Counted from the first letter of the stretch, positions 9,515 through 17,962 are shown. The stretch: 64,000 nt of DNA from Kitasatospora sp. NBC_01266 (GCF_036242395.1 NZ_CP108458.1:1612001-1676000), one strand, 5' to 3'. A program made the numbers and translations. The notes: generated by a model not told the origin, from the sequence alone.

Positions 9515-9760
9515 ATGTCGTCGCTTGAGGAACCGTCTCGACCGCAGCCGTTGGTGACCGCGTGCGGTCGCCGCATCGAGGTCGGAGCGCTGCGGGTCGT
9601 TGTCCCCGGTCGACCGATCGACCGGATCACCTTGAACGTCGGCCCCGAACGCGGCGGCCGTTCGAAGGTCTGGGCCGGCCTGAGCCCGGCCGAGGCACGC
9701 GACCTGGCCCACCGGCTGCTCGCCCAGGTGGCGCACGCCGAGCACAGCGCGTCGGACTGA
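9515..9760 (+). CDS. Small conserved-looking hypothetical protein (81 aa)
   Basis: I do not recognise the family. The 81-residue protein has a central beta-rich part (RRIEVGALRVVVPGRPIDRITLNV) and a C-terminal amphipathic helix (SPAEARDLAHRLLAQVAHAE). No signal peptide or membrane segment is seen. TGAGGAG lies 5-6 bases before the ATG, a good ribosome site, and codon third positions are G/C-biased as expected for a real gene. It reads in the same direction as the Rpf-like gene 117 bp upstream and ends at a large inverted repeat. Confidence 0.6.
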   Translation: MSSLEEPSRPQPLVTACGRRIEVGALRVVVPGRPIDRITLNVGPERGGRSKVWAGLSPAEARDLAHRLLAQVAHAEHSASD

Positions 9761-9766
9761 CGGCGG

Positions 9767-9844
9767 CGCTGCCGACCGCCCGCTGACAGCGCGCCTGACG
9801 GTATGTCGGTTCGGCCACGGACCGTCAGCGGGCGCTCGGCAGCG
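9767..9844. terminator. Large inverted repeat between convergent genes
   Basis: Arms of 21 bases at 9767-9787 and 9824-9844 are complementary with a single mismatch (left arm begins CGCTGCCGACCGCC). A nested alternative hairpin (CTGACGGT near 9795, ACCGTCAG near 9821) sits in the loop. The position directly after the stop at 9760 and before the end of the minus-strand gene at 9873 suggests a bidirectional terminator, although no U-run follows. Confidence 0.7.
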
Positions 9845-9872
9845 GGGTTTCGTCCGTGCCACCGACCGGGCA

Positions 9873-10553
9873 CTACCTGCGCTGCGCCGCCGGAACCGCG
9901 CTGCCCGCCCGCGAACCCACCCAGCGCAGCAGTACCACGCTGACCAGCGCGGCCAGGGCGCACCAGGTCGAGACGAAGGCCAGCCGCCAGAGCAGGGCGC
10001 ACACCACGGCCGCCGCGCCGGCCAGCCAGCCGAGCAGCCGCAGCAGCCGGTCGCCGCCGGCCACCAGCGCGCCCACGGTCGCCAGCAGGTAGCCGGTCAC
10101 CAGCACCGGGGCGTACGGGATCCCGGTCCCGTACGCCAGCAGATGGTGGTGCACCTGGACGGTCACCGGGTGCGCCAGCAGGGCCGCCAGCAGCAGGACG
10201 GCGACCGTCACGCCGAGCAGCGCGAAGCCGGCCCGCCGCCGCTGTCCGGCGGCCGAGCGGCCCGCCGCGCCGGGCGGGCCCATGGCGCACCAGACACCCA
10301 CCGAGACCAGGGCCGGCAGCAGCGGCAGCGCGATCACCGCCCACGCGGTGCGCGCCCAGAGCGCGGGGGCGGCACCGATCCGGCCGTCCACGCCGAGCCA
10401 GACCGCGGCCTCGGTCAGCTGATGGACGCCGAGCAGCAACGGGACGGCCGCCAGCGGCAGATCGCGCGGCCGCCGGACCCGCGCCAAGCAGAGCAGCCCG
10501 AGCCCGGCCACCGCGGTGCCCGCGACCAGGTCCGCCTCGGCACTCCAGCACAT
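9873..10553 (-). CDS. DUF6629 family membrane protein
   Basis: A 226-residue integral membrane protein. It opens with MCWSAEADLVAG, the signature start of DUF6629 proteins, and shows about seven hydrophobic segments, including LPLAAVPLLLGVHQ, AWAVIALPLLPALVSVGVWC, ALLGVTVAVLLLAALLA and AAAVVCALLWRLAFV. A His-rich loop (VQVHHHLLAY) lies between the fourth and fifth segments. The function of the family is unknown. The ATG at 10553 is supported by the conserved N-terminus. It is convergent with the 81-residue gene. Confidence 0.8.
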   Translation of the reverse strand: MCWSAEADLVAGTAVAGLGLLCLARVRRPRDLPLAAVPLLLGVHQLTEAAVWLGVDGRIGAAPALWARTAWAVIALPLLPALVSVGVWCAMGPPGAAGRSAAGQRRRAGFALLGVTVAVLLLAALLAHPVTVQVHHHLLAYGTGIPYAPVLVTGYLLATVGALVAGGDRLLRLLGWLAGAAAVVCALLWRLAFVSTWCALAALVSVVLLRWVGSRAGSAVPAAQRR

Positions 10554-10638
10554 CCCGGCCTCCCGAAGCTCCCTGACGGCGGCTCAGCAGCCCGGCGACC
10601 GGACCAGCTCAGCCGCCCAGTTGCTCAGCCGCAGCCGC

Positions 10639-10917
10639 TCAGAACGGCGCCGGTCCGCTGCCGGCGATGGACAGGCCGCCGGAACCCACTTCGTTGTCGT
10701 CCCCGGCGAAGTCCGCCTCGGTGCCGTCCGGCAACCGCAGCCGCCCGTCGCCGACCCTCGCCATCAGCTCGAAGTCCTCCTCCCGGTCCGCCTGGAGGTG
10801 CCCACCCCAGCCCTGGCCGCCGTCCGGCGAGCGGCGGACGGCCAGGTCCGCGTGGACCACGATCTCGAAACCCCGGTCGATCAGGGTCGCCCATCCTCGA
10901 TACACGTCATCGGTCAC
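10639..10917 (-). CDS. Small hypothetical protein (92 aa)
   Basis: A 92-residue soluble protein beginning MTDDVYRGWATLIDRGFEIVVHADLAV, with a beta-rich composition and a closing GGLSIAGSGPAPF. The pattern of short strands around WGGHLQAD recalls small DUF4873-like domains, but the match is too weak to name it. It lies downstream of sodF in the same direction, behind a strong hairpin at 10968-11030, so it probably has its own promoter in the roughly 50 bp between. Confidence 0.6.
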   Translation of the reverse strand: MTDDVYRGWATLIDRGFEIVVHADLAVRRSPDGGQGWGGHLQADREEDFELMARVGDGRLRLPDGTEADFAGDDNEVGSGGLSIAGSGPAPF

Positions 10918-10967
10918 GCCGCCAGTCTCGGCTCTGCACGCCCCGGTCGCACGCCGGGCAGCGCGCT

Positions 10968-11030
10968 CCGGCTGCCGATGCGGCCGATGCGGCGGGTGCG
11001 AGCGCCCGCGCCCGCCGCACCGGCAGCCGG
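10968..11030 (-). terminator. Composite hairpin terminator of sodF
   Basis: An outer stem pairs CCGGCTGCCG (10968-10977) with CGGCAGCCGG (11021-11030), and an inner stem pairs TGCGGCGGG (10988-10996) with CCCGCCGCA (11011-11019). It starts 15 bases after the sodF stop, so it most likely terminates the sodF transcript. Confidence 0.75.
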
Positions 11031-11045
11031 CCCACCGGCGCCGCG

Positions 11046-11648
11046 TCAGGCCGCGGCGGCCTCGGCGAAGCGGGCGGCGACGTCGTTCCAGTTGACGACG
11101 TCCCAGAGCTTCTCGACGTAGTCGGGGCGGACGTTGCGGTACTGCAGGTAGTAGGCGTGCTCCCAGGCGTCGAAGGCCAGCAGCGGGGTGGTGCCCTGGC
11201 CGACGTTGCCGTGGTGGTCGTAGACCTGCTCGACGACCAGGCTGCGGCTCAGCGGCTCCCAGGCCAGCAGGCCCCAGCCCGAGCCCTGGACGCCGACGGT
11301 GGCGGCGGTGAGCTGCCCCCGGAACGCCTCGAAGCCGCCGAAGTGCTGCTCGATCGCGGTGCCGAGCGCGCCGTCGGGGCGGTCGCCGCCGTCCGGGGAG
11401 AGGTTCTCCCAGAAGAGCGAGTGCAGCACGTGGCCCGAGAGGTGGAAGGCGTGCGTCTTCTGCAGGCCGACCAGGCTGCCGAACTGCTCCTTGGCGCGCG
11501 CCTCGGCCAGCTGCTCCAGGGTGTCGTTGGCGCCCTTGACGTAGGCCGCGTGGTGCTTGGAGTGGTGCAGCTCCAGGATCTCGGCGCTCATCGCGCGCTC
11601 CAGTGCCGAGTAGTCGTACGGCAGGTCGGGAAGCGAGTAGGTGCCCAT
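11046..11648 (-). CDS. sodF: Iron-type superoxide dismutase
   Basis: A 200-residue cytoplasmic Fe (Fe/Zn) superoxide dismutase that converts superoxide to peroxide and oxygen. The metal ligands are visible: His28 in LELHHSKHH, His76 in [11 protein letters not shown], and the Asp and His of [11 protein letters not shown]. The N-terminus [17 protein letters not shown] is the normal family start, and GAAAGGGG lies upstream of the ATG at 11648; a longer in-frame start (MIITSERG) would place the ribosome site inside the gene. In Streptomyces sodF is repressed by nickel-loaded Nur so that nickel SOD replaces it, and a matching box lies 45 bases upstream here. Confidence 0.97.
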   Translation of the reverse strand: MGTYSLPDLPYDYSALERAMSAEILELHHSKHHAAYVKGANDTLEQLAEARAKEQFGSLVGLQKTHAFHLSGHVLHSLFWENLSPDGGDRPDGALGTAIEQHFGGFEAFRGQLTAATVGVQGSGWGLLAWEPLSRSLVVEQVYDHHGNVGQGTTPLLAFDAWEHAYYLQYRNVRPDYVEKLWDVVNWNDVAARFAEAAAA

Positions 11649-11692
11649 CAGGACACGGCCCCTTTCAGAGGTGATGATCATGCCTGGAAACA

Positions 11693-11715
11693 CTATTGCG
11701 TAAGAGTTGCAATAG
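11693..11715. promoter_or_regulatory. Nur-type operator of sodF
   Basis: The site is a perfect inverted repeat CTATTGC-N9-GCAATAG centred about 55 bases upstream of the sodF ATG. Read on the plus strand it contains TTGCGT-N5-TTGCAA, which fits the published half-site arrangement of Nur boxes (tgaCaa-n5-TTGCaa). Nur is the nickel-responsive Fur-family repressor; the assignment is by motif and by the gene it precedes. Confidence 0.75.
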
Positions 11716-11938
11716 CGTCCAGCATGCATCAGCATGTTGAACGCGGAGTCGGCCCCCGTCAGCCGTGGACAGCACTCCCCGTGGGCGCGGGTCCTTCCTG
11801 ACTGACGATCGTCTTCCCAACCGGCGCCCGCCGGGACGCACGGGCCGGCTCCGCACCAGCAGGTCCACCGTCCGGTCGGCCCCCGGCCCGCCCCCGGTCC
11901 GTCCCGGTCGGCAAAAGTGGCGGTAGTACAGTGCGCTG

Positions 11939-13837
11939 ATGGTCTTTCTGAGTCTGGCCGAGGTCGAAGCGGTGGCCCGGCGCGCGCACGCCGGACAGCT
12001 GGACAAGGCGGGTCGGCCGTACGCCGAGCACCTGGCCGCCGTGGCGGCACGGGTGACTCGCTCCCAGGGCAGCGAGGAGCAGATCGCCGCCGCCTGGCTG
12101 CACGACGCGATCGAGGACGCCGCGCTGTCGCCGCAGTGGCTGGCCTCGGCGCCGCTCTCCGCACACACCAAGGAGCTGGTCCTGGCGCTGACCAAGCGCC
12201 CCGGGGAGGACCCGCGCGAGTACGCGGCGCGGATCAGGTCGACCCCCGGCGCGGTCGCGATCAAGGAAGCCGACCTCGCGCACAACTCGAACCCCGAGCG
12301 CCTCGCGGCGCTGGACCCGGCGACCCGGATCCGGCTTCGGCTGAAGTACGCCCGGATGCACCGGCTGCTCCGCCCCGCGCCCCCGCGCCCGGAGCCGGCC
12401 GACCCCGCCTGGGACCCGGGGGACGCGGCGCTGCTCGCCCGGCTGCGACGCCACCGGGCCGACGCCTGGCTGCGGCTCGCTGCGGCGGTGCGCGACTGGA
12501 CGGTCGAGGACGACGACGTCCGCTGGACGGCGCCGGCCGGCGGATTCCCCTACCCCGCCTACGGGGAGCGGGTGAACCTGCTCACCGGGCTGCTGTCGAC
12601 CGTGGGAGCGGTCACGCCCAGCTATGCCTGGATCAACTTCCCCCTGCCGCAACTGAGCTGGGAGGAGACCTACACCCCGGGCGACGCGGTGCGCGCCGCG
12701 ACCGCGGTGGTGCGCGGCGAGCGTTTCAGCGACGGCACCATCGCCACCGCGTACCTGGACGGCACGCTGTATGCGATCGCCGCCGCCCTGGTGGCCTGGT
12801 ACGAGGCCGGCCCCGCGCCCCGGGCGGTGCGCAGGCCCGCGACCGGGGCACTGCTCGGGCTGGCGATCGGGGACGCCCTGGGGAAGCCCACCGAGTTCAA
12901 GACCGTCGAGCTGATCGAGGCACACTGGCCCCACTGGCGCGAACTTCCGCTGCCGAAGCACGCATTGATCACCGACGACACCCAGATGACGCTGGCCCTG
13001 GCACGCGGCCTGCGCACCGCGCTCGACCGCGGGACGCTCGCCCCGCTGCGCCTGGAGCGGCCGGTGCGTGAGGAGTTCGTCGACTGGTCGAAGTCGCCCG
13101 ACAACAACCGCGCCCCAGGCCAGACCTGTCTGACGGCCTGCTGGCTGCTGGCCAAGCCCGACCGCCGCTGGCAGGAGGCCAGCCAGATCGACTCCAAGGG
13201 GTGCGGCGCCAACATGCGGGTCGCCCCGATCGGACTGGTGCCGAATCTGACGCAGCGTCAGCGATCCGGCGCCGCACAGCTCCAGGCGGCGCTGAGCCAC
13301 GGCCACCCCACCGCGCTGGCGGCGAGCGACCTCACCGCGCACGCGGTGTGGCTGCTGGCCGAAGGCGCGGCGCCGGCCGAACTGCCCGGTCTGCTGCGCA
13401 GCTACGCGAACCTCAACCGGACCGGGTACGACGACCTCTGGCTCGGCGACCTGGTGGCGCGGGCATCCGACCCCTCGGCCCAGGCGTTCATCGCCCGGGG
13501 CTGGGACGACTGCCTCGCGGTGCTCGACCGGCTGGACGCCGCGCTGGCGGCTCCCGACCTGGAGGCCGACCCCTGCCTGGCCACCGGCGCGGGGTGGGTC
13601 GCCGAGGAGGCCCTGGCCGGCGGTCTGCTCTGCTTCCTGCTGCTGCCCGACGACCCGGTGGCGGCGGTGCGCCGGGCCGCGTACTCCTCCGGCGACTCCG
13701 ACTCGATCGCCTGCCTGACCGGCGCGTTCGCCGGTGCGTATCTCGGCGCGGACGCCTGGCCGCAGGAGTGGGTGCGGCGGATCGAGCACCGCGACGAGCT
13801 GCTCTCCTTCGGCGCGCTCTGGGACGGGAGCCGTTAG
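11939..13837 (+). CDS. HD-domain / middle domain / ADP-ribosylglycohydrolase fusion
   Basis: A 632-residue soluble protein with three parts. Residues 1-145 are an HD-type domain like the RelA/SpoT hydrolase, with [17 protein letters not shown], the metal motif WLHDAIED and [14 protein letters not shown]. Residues 170-290 form a separate small domain of unknown role ([14 protein letters not shown] to [11 protein letters not shown]), perhaps DUF6508-like. Residues 295-632 are a DraG-type ADP-ribosylglycohydrolase: [39 protein letters not shown] and the [15 protein letters not shown] metal site. No ribosome site precedes the ATG, but TACAGT ends seven bases before it, so a leaderless transcript is likely. 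The fusion suggests coupled removal of a phosphorylated nucleotide and of ADP-ribose. Confidence 0.85.
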   Translation: MVFLSLAEVEAVARRAHAGQLDKAGRPYAEHLAAVAARVTRSQGSEEQIAAAWLHDAIEDAALSPQWLASAPLSAHTKELVLALTKRPGEDPREYAARIRSTPGAVAIKEADLAHNSNPERLAALDPATRIRLRLKYARMHRLLRPAPPRPEPADPAWDPGDAALLARLRRHRADAWLRLAAAVRDWTVEDDDVRWTAPAGGFPYPAYGERVNLLTGLLSTVGAVTPSYAWINFPLPQLSWEETYTPGDAVRAATAVVRGERFSDGTIATAYLDGTLYAIAAALVAWYEAGPAPRAVRRPATGALLGLAIGDALGKPTEFKTVELIEAHWPHWRELPLPKHALITDDTQMTLALARGLRTALDRGTLAPLRLERPVREEFVDWSKSPDNNRAPGQTCLTACWLLAKPDRRWQEASQIDSKGCGANMRVAPIGLVPNLTQRQRSGAAQLQAALSHGHPTALAASDLTAHAVWLLAEGAAPAELPGLLRSYANLNRTGYDDLWLGDLVARASDPSAQAFIARGWDDCLAVLDRLDAALAAPDLEADPCLATGAGWVAEEALAGGLLCFLLLPDDPVAAVRRAAYSSGDSDSIACLTGAFAGAYLGADAWPQEWVRRIEHRDELLSFGALWDGSR

Positions 13838-13858
13838 GCGCTGTCCGGCGGGCAGCGC
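13838..13858 (+). terminator. Hairpin directly after the fusion gene
   Basis: GCGCTGTCC and GGGCAGCGC form a nine-base-pair stem (one G-U pair) around a three-base loop, starting at the base after the stop codon. Two direct copies of GAAGTCGCTCG follow at 13864-13885. The hairpin is a good terminator candidate ahead of the M-box transcript. Confidence 0.55.
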
Positions 13859-13937
13859 GTCAGGAAGTCGCTCGGAAGTCGCTCGGCCGGCTCGCGTGTC
13901 CACTTCGGCGGTCTATAGTGGCGGAAGTTGTGCAGAA

Positions 13938-14110
13938 GGCACCTCGTTCGGTGAGGCGTCTTCACGGACACAGGCCACTGACCCCACGACGTCGAGAGAC
14001 GCCCAGGGTCAGGACAGATCTTCCCGACCTAAGGGTTGATCCCAAGTGGCTTCCGACTCCCGCGAGTCGGATCACGCCGTGAAGTGCTGAAGCTCTGACG
14101 AGTTGGGGTG
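13938..14110 (+). ncRNA. M-box (ykoK-type) magnesium riboswitch
   Basis: The core follows the M-box consensus in order: GGTGAGGC near 13950, ACTGACCCCACGACGTCGAG near 13976, GAGACGCC, then AGGGTCAGGACAG, and at the 3' end AGTGCTGAAGCTCTGACGA near 14083-14101. CTTCACGG (about 13960-13967) pairs perfectly with CCGTGAAG (about 14077-14084), and CTCGT at the 5' end pairs with ACGAG at the 3' end. A TATAGT -10-like element lies at 13914-13919. M-boxes fold when Mg2+ is plentiful and switch off Mg2+ uptake genes; here no transporter follows, only a leader ORF and a 112-residue unknown protein. Confidence 0.88.
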
Positions 14111-14197
14111 TGCCGGCGGCTCGTGCGCGCCGGTCCGCTCCTTGCCGTGTCGATCAGGCGCACCAGTTCGCGCACCGGCCGGAAGGAGGCGACAGCG

Positions 14198-14275
14198 ATG
14201 GATTCGAGCAGTAGTAGTCCGGGTCACAGTAGGCCCCGCACCCGCCTGTCCGCTTTCCGCACCGGCACGCGCTGA
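14198..14275 (+). CDS. 25-codon leader ORF downstream of the M-box
   Basis: A strong GGAAGGAGG lies 7-8 bases upstream of an ATG that opens a 25-residue peptide beginning MDSSSSSPGHSRPRTRLSA and ending in TGTR. It is Ser-, Pro- and Arg-rich and is too short to be a normal enzyme. Its place between a magnesium riboswitch and the next gene recalls the leader peptides (mgtL type) that sense Mg2+ through ribosome behaviour on Pro-rich codons, combined with Rho-dependent termination. The following 100 bases are C-rich and G-poor, as Rho sites are. Function is inferred from layout only. Confidence 0.55.
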   Translation: MDSSSSSPGHSRPRTRLSAFRTGTR

Positions 14276-14382
14276 CCCCTTCCCGCACTCCGGCCCCCGG
14301 CTGCGCCCCGCGCGCTTCACGGCAGCCCGCCGGCTCCGCGCGTGCCCTCCAACAGCCCTTGAGCCTCCGGAGGTTGACACCC

Positions 14383-14721
14383 ATGACCACCCTGATGTCC
14401 AGCCGTCCCACCCGCCGCTCCGGCGCCACGGCCGCCACGCCCGCCCCGTCCGGCACCGTACGCGGCTGCCTGCGGCTGACCCTGCGCGACGGAGTACCGC
14501 AGCTGTACCTGCTCGACCCCAACGACTTCGCGACCACCACCTCGACCGAAGTCGCCTACGACGTACGGGTGCAGACCGCCTACCTGCTCTCCCTCCAGGG
14601 CCACCGCCCCGACTGGCTCGCCCAGCACCTCGACCTCCCCACCGCCGCCGCCCGCACGATCGCCGAGCACGCCGAACTGTCGGGCCCGGCCGGCCCCGGG
14701 GTCATGCCGCCCCGCAGCTGA
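14383..14721 (+). CDS. M-box-associated hypothetical protein (112 aa)
   Basis: I do not recognise the family. After a Ser/Thr/Ala-rich N-terminus the protein has a compact segment RGCLRLTLRDGVPQLYLLD, then TEVAYDVRVQTAYLLSLQGH and RPDWLAQHLDLPTAAARTIAEHA, which has helix-turn-helix spacing. No membrane segment is present, so it is not an Mg2+ channel itself. CCGGAGG lies eight bases upstream of the ATG at 14383. It is the first real gene behind the M-box. In Mycobacterium tuberculosis an M-box also precedes a small protein of unknown function (Rv1535), so orphan M-box targets are known in actinobacteria. Its 3' end overlaps the degraded GNAT frame on the other strand. Confidence 0.65.
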   Translation: MTTLMSSRPTRRSGATAATPAPSGTVRGCLRLTLRDGVPQLYLLDPNDFATTTSTEVAYDVRVQTAYLLSLQGHRPDWLAQHLDLPTAAARTIAEHAELSGPAGPGVMPPRS

Positions 14722-15182
14722 GGGGCGGTGGGCTCATCCGTGCCACCGGGCGGGGTGAGCAGCGGCGGCAGATCGGTCAGCGGTCGTCCGAGGCAGGCGA
14801 AGAACGGGCCGTCCGTGTCCTCTTCGAAGCGGTGCGCGGTCAGCGCGGCCACCAGGTGTGTCTCGTGCGCGCCGATCGTCACGCTGGGCCGGGCGGAGCC
14901 GGTGGCCCGGCGTGCCCAGGCCAGCACCTGGTCGGCGAGGTCCGGATGAGCCGGGTCGACTTGCATGGTCAGCTCTCCGGGCGACTCCAGCCAGCCCCAG
15001 GCCACGGTCATATCGCCGGTGGACCAGACTGCGGTGGGGCGGGTGTCGGGAGCGGAATCCGCGCAGGCGGCCGCCCACGCGAGGTCGCCGGAGTGCCGCC
15101 AGCCGGCCTCCGGGAACACCCGGCCGGCCAGGCTCTGCATCGCACGCAACGCCATCGGCCCCACGTATTCGTTTCGGCGCAC
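14580..15182 (-). pseudogene. Truncated GNAT acetyltransferase
   Basis: The frame opens with MRRNEYVGPMALRAMQSLA (GTG at 15182) and continues to ACLGRPLTDLPP, which is the N-terminal half of a tandem GNAT family acetyltransferase. At the point where the second GNAT half should begin, the sequence turns into low-complexity residues (LTPPGGTDEP, then CSAIVRAAAVGRSRC), and the acetyl-CoA-binding RxxGxG/A motif is missing. The last 140 bases overlap the M-box-associated gene on the other strand, so one reading is fortuitous there. A decayed gene with its 3' half deleted is the simplest explanation. Confidence 0.6.
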
Positions 15183-15725
15183 AGTCCGCGACTGTGCCGG
15201 GTCGGACGGCGATCGACAACTGGATTACCCGGGCGCGGGACCGCGCGGTGAGTCGCGGCCGGAGCGTCCCCGGTTCCCTCTCGCCGGAGCCCGGGGGGAG
15301 GTTCGGATCGTGACGACCGCCCCGGCTACTGTGTTCCGCATCGATCACGAGAGCTGATCGATGGCACAGGGGGATGAGGAACGTTGAGAAGGACTGTTCG
15401 CCTGGCGGTCTCCGTACCGCTCGGGGGGTTCCAGATGTCGGTGGACTTCCGTGATCAGCAACCGATCTGACTGACCAGAAGCAGCCGCGGGCCGAGCGCA
15501 CCTGTCGGCCGGCGGCCGCCACGACCGCTCGGGCAGGCCGATTCGGCGGGTGCCGTCACGACATGTCCGAGCGTCGCACTAGCATCCTGAGTAACTGTCG
15601 TGCCGACGATTCGATCGGATGGTCGGTCCGCCAGTCCGTAACCGCCGCCGGCCGCTGCGCCGGTGGCGTCCGCCGGCCCGCCGCACCCCGGCGGGACGAC
15701 CGTCACCACTGTCAGAGAGACCCGT
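15183..15725. other. Non-coding region with inverted repeat and a tiny ORF
   Basis: No full gene is present. TACTGT at 15327-15332 could be a -10 element; it is followed by an inverted repeat ATCGATCA-N7-TGATCGAT at 15340-15362, where an operator over the start site would lie. GAGGAACG then precedes a TTG-started frame of 28 codons (15384-15470) reading LRRTVRLAVSVPLGGFQMS at its start. This looks like the regulatory front end of a gene whose body has been lost, or a small peptide gene. The rest up to 15725 is the leader of the DUF1906 protein, with nothing else recognised. Confidence 0.4.
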
Positions 15726-17894
15726 GTGAATTCTCGCCTCACTACCGGACGACGCCGCTACGCGGTCGCCGCGACAGCCGCGCTCGTCGCGTCGCTGACC
15801 GCCGTCGGATCAGCGCAGGCCGCATCCGGCACCTCGGACACCAAGGCCGTGTCCTACCAGAACCACGTGTTCCACGTTCCCTCCGGATGGACGGTGGTGG
15901 ATCTGACGGCCGATCCGCACGCGTGCGTCCGGTTCGACCAGCACACCATCTACCTCGGGCAGCCGGGCACCGAGCAGAACTGCCCGGCGCATCTGATCGG
16001 CCGCACCGAGGCCCTGCTCGTCGAACCTACCGTCAGCGGTACGCCGGTCGGCACGAAGGTCGACGCGACCGGCCACGAGATCGACGCGGCCGACGCCACG
16101 GTTCAGGTGACCGGTACGTACGACACCGACGAGCAGTCGATCCGTCAGATCATCGCCGGCGCCGGGCTGCCCACCACGGCGCCGAGCGGCCGGTCCGCCA
16201 AGGCCGCCGCGCCCCGGATGCTGGCGGCCGCGCCCAGGAGCGCCGCCGCTTCCAGCCTGTCCGCCGCCGCCACCGTGCCGGCCTCCGCCACCAGCTACAC
16301 CGGTCAGGGCTTCGACGCCTGCCAGGCGCCGAGCAGCGACACCATGAACGCCTGGATGTCCGCCTCCCCGTACCGGGCGATCGGCATCTACATCGGCGGC
16401 TCGAACCGCGCCTGCAGCCAGACGAACCTGACGGCCTCCTGGGTCCAGCAGCAACAGAGCAGCGGCTGGCACTTCATGCCGCTGTACGTCGGCGTGCAGG
16501 CCAGCGGGATCACCAATCCGGCGACCCAGGGCGCCAACGCCGCGGACGACGCGGTGCAGCAGGCCACGACGCTCGGGTTCGCCCCCGGCAGCGTGCTGTA
16601 CTACGACATGGAGAGCTACCAGTCGACGTACACCGGCTCGGTGCTCGCCTTCCTCACCGCCTGGACCAACGAGCTGCACGCCTACGGTTTCAACTCCGGC
16701 GTCTACAGCAGCTCCAACTCCGGCATGAAGGACCTGGTCGCCAACGCCGGGAACAGCGGCTACACCATGCCCGACGTGGTGTTCGACGCCAACTGGAACG
16801 GCGTGGCCGACACCAACGACTCGGCCATTCCGGCCGGTTACTGGGCCAACCACCAGCGCGTCCACCAGTACGCCTCGCCGTCCGCAGACCAGACCTACGG
16901 CGGCTACTCGATCGGGATCGACCAGGACTACCTGGACGTGCAGGTCACCAACGTGCCGCCGTCCCAGTCCTCCGAGTTCTTCCTCGGCACCCGGACCAGC
17001 TCCGGCAACTGGCCCGGCTTCACCCCCATGTCGGGTGTCGGCGGGGTCGGCGTGTTCAAGGGTAGCGAGGCGGCGATCGCCGGGATGCCGGACGGCACCT
17101 CGCAGGAGCTGGGCATCGGCACGGACGGGAACCTGTACCACGGGATCCGGTCCACCAGCGGCACGCTGAGCGGCTTCGCGGCCCTGAGCGGCGTCGGCTC
17201 GCCGAACATGGCGGCGCGCAAGGCGGGTATCGCGGGGATGCCCAACGGCTCCTCCCAGGTGCTGGCGATCGGCAACGACGGCAACGTCTACCACAACATC
17301 CGCTCCGCCAACGGCAACTGGAGCGGCTTCGCCGCGCTGCCCGGGATCGGCACGCCGAACATGGCGGCCGGCGACGTGGCGATCGCGGGGATGCCGGACG
17401 GCTCCTCCCAGGTGCTGGCGATCGGCAACGACGGCAACGTCTACCACGAGATCCGCTTCGCCAACGGCAACTGGAGCGGCTTCGCCGCGCTGCCCGGGAT
17501 CGGCACGCCGAACATGGCGGCCAAGCGGGTGGCGATCGCGGGGATGCCCGACGGCTCCTCCCAGGTCCTGGTGATCGGCAACGACGGCAACGTCTACCAC
17601 GAGATCCGCTTCGCCAACGGCAACTGGAGCGGCTTCGCCCCGCTGCCCAGCGCCGGCTCGTCCACCATGGCCGCGAGCGCGGTGGCGATCGCGGGGATGC
17701 CCGACGGCTCCTCCCAGGTGCTGGCGATCGGCAACGACGGCAACGTCTACCACAACATCCGCCTCGCCAACGGCAACTGGAGCGGCTTCGGCGCCGTCCC
17801 GGGGCCGTACGGGTCGAACACCTTCCCCGCTCAGCGGGTGGGTATCGCGGGCATGCCCGACGGTTCCAGCCAGATCCTGGCGACCCGGAGCTGA
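15726..17894 (+). CDS. Secreted DUF1906 glycoside-hydrolase-like protein with beta-propeller
   Basis: A 722-residue exported protein. Residues 1-33 are a signal peptide (RRRYAVAATAALVASLTAV then AQAA). Residues about 195-410 match DUF1906, a TIM-barrel domain related to GH25 muramidases: GQGFDACQAPSSDTMNAW, YIGGSNRAC, LYYDMESYQ, and WANHQRVHQYAS with IDQDYLD at the end. From about residue 415 to the C-terminus lie five near-identical 51-residue blades plus a split sixth (SSEFFLGTR at the start, SSQILATRS at the end), a tectonin/PLL-like lectin propeller closed by its two ends. GTG at 15726 follows AGAGAGAC. It probably binds and hydrolyses a wall or surface glycan; the substrate is unknown. 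Confidence 0.88.
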   Translation: MNSRLTTGRRRYAVAATAALVASLTAVGSAQAASGTSDTKAVSYQNHVFHVPSGWTVVDLTADPHACVRFDQHTIYLGQPGTEQNCPAHLIGRTEALLVEPTVSGTPVGTKVDATGHEIDAADATVQVTGTYDTDEQSIRQIIAGAGLPTTAPSGRSAKAAAPRMLAAAPRSAAASSLSAAATVPASATSYTGQGFDACQAPSSDTMNAWMSASPYRAIGIYIGGSNRACSQTNLTASWVQQQQSSGWHFMPLYVGVQASGITNPATQGANAADDAVQQATTLGFAPGSVLYYDMESYQSTYTGSVLAFLTAWTNELHAYGFNSGVYSSSNSGMKDLVANAGNSGYTMPDVVFDANWNGVADTNDSAIPAGYWANHQRVHQYASPSADQTYGGYSIGIDQDYLDVQVTNVPPSQSSEFFLGTRTSSGNWPGFTPMSGVGGVGVFKGSEAAIAGMPDGTSQELGIGTDGNLYHGIRSTSGTLSGFAALSGVGSPNMAARKAGIAGMPNGSSQVLAIGNDGNVYHNIRSANGNWSGFAALPGIGTPNMAAGDVAIAGMPDGSSQVLAIGNDGNVYHEIRFANGNWSGFAALPGIGTPNMAAKRVAIAGMPDGSSQVLVIGNDGNVYHEIRFANGNWSGFAPLPSAGSSTMAASAVAIAGMPDGSSQVLAIGNDGNVYHNIRLANGNWSGFGAVPGPYGSNTFPAQRVGIAGMPDGSSQILATRS
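17070..17837 (+). repeat. Five tandem 153-bp repeats encoding propeller blades
   Basis: Units begin at 17070, 17223, 17376, 17529 and 17682, exactly 153 bp apart, each encoding about 51 residues around AIAGMPDGSSQVLAIGNDGN. The second to fifth units are nearly identical at DNA level, which points to recent duplication or gene conversion. Assembly collapse or expansion is a risk here. Confidence 0.9.
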
Positions 17895-17913
17895 CCGACT
17901 CTCCGGTCGTGAC

Positions 17914-17962
17914 GGCGGTGCTTCTCCCCTCTGCGGCGGGGGGAAGCACCGCCTGCTGTTTT
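17914..17962 (+). terminator. Intrinsic terminator of the DUF1906 gene
   Basis: GGCGGTGCTTCTCCCC (17914-17929) pairs with GGGGGGAAGCACCGCC (17938-17953), with one G-U pair, and TGCTGTTTT follows. This is a textbook Rho-independent terminator 19 bases after the stop. Confidence 0.85.

Noticed and set aside
11669-11680. Upstream in-frame ATG for sodF giving an N-terminal MIITSERG extension
   Set aside because: The extension would contain the ribosome site GAAAGGGG and does not match the normal SOD N-terminus.
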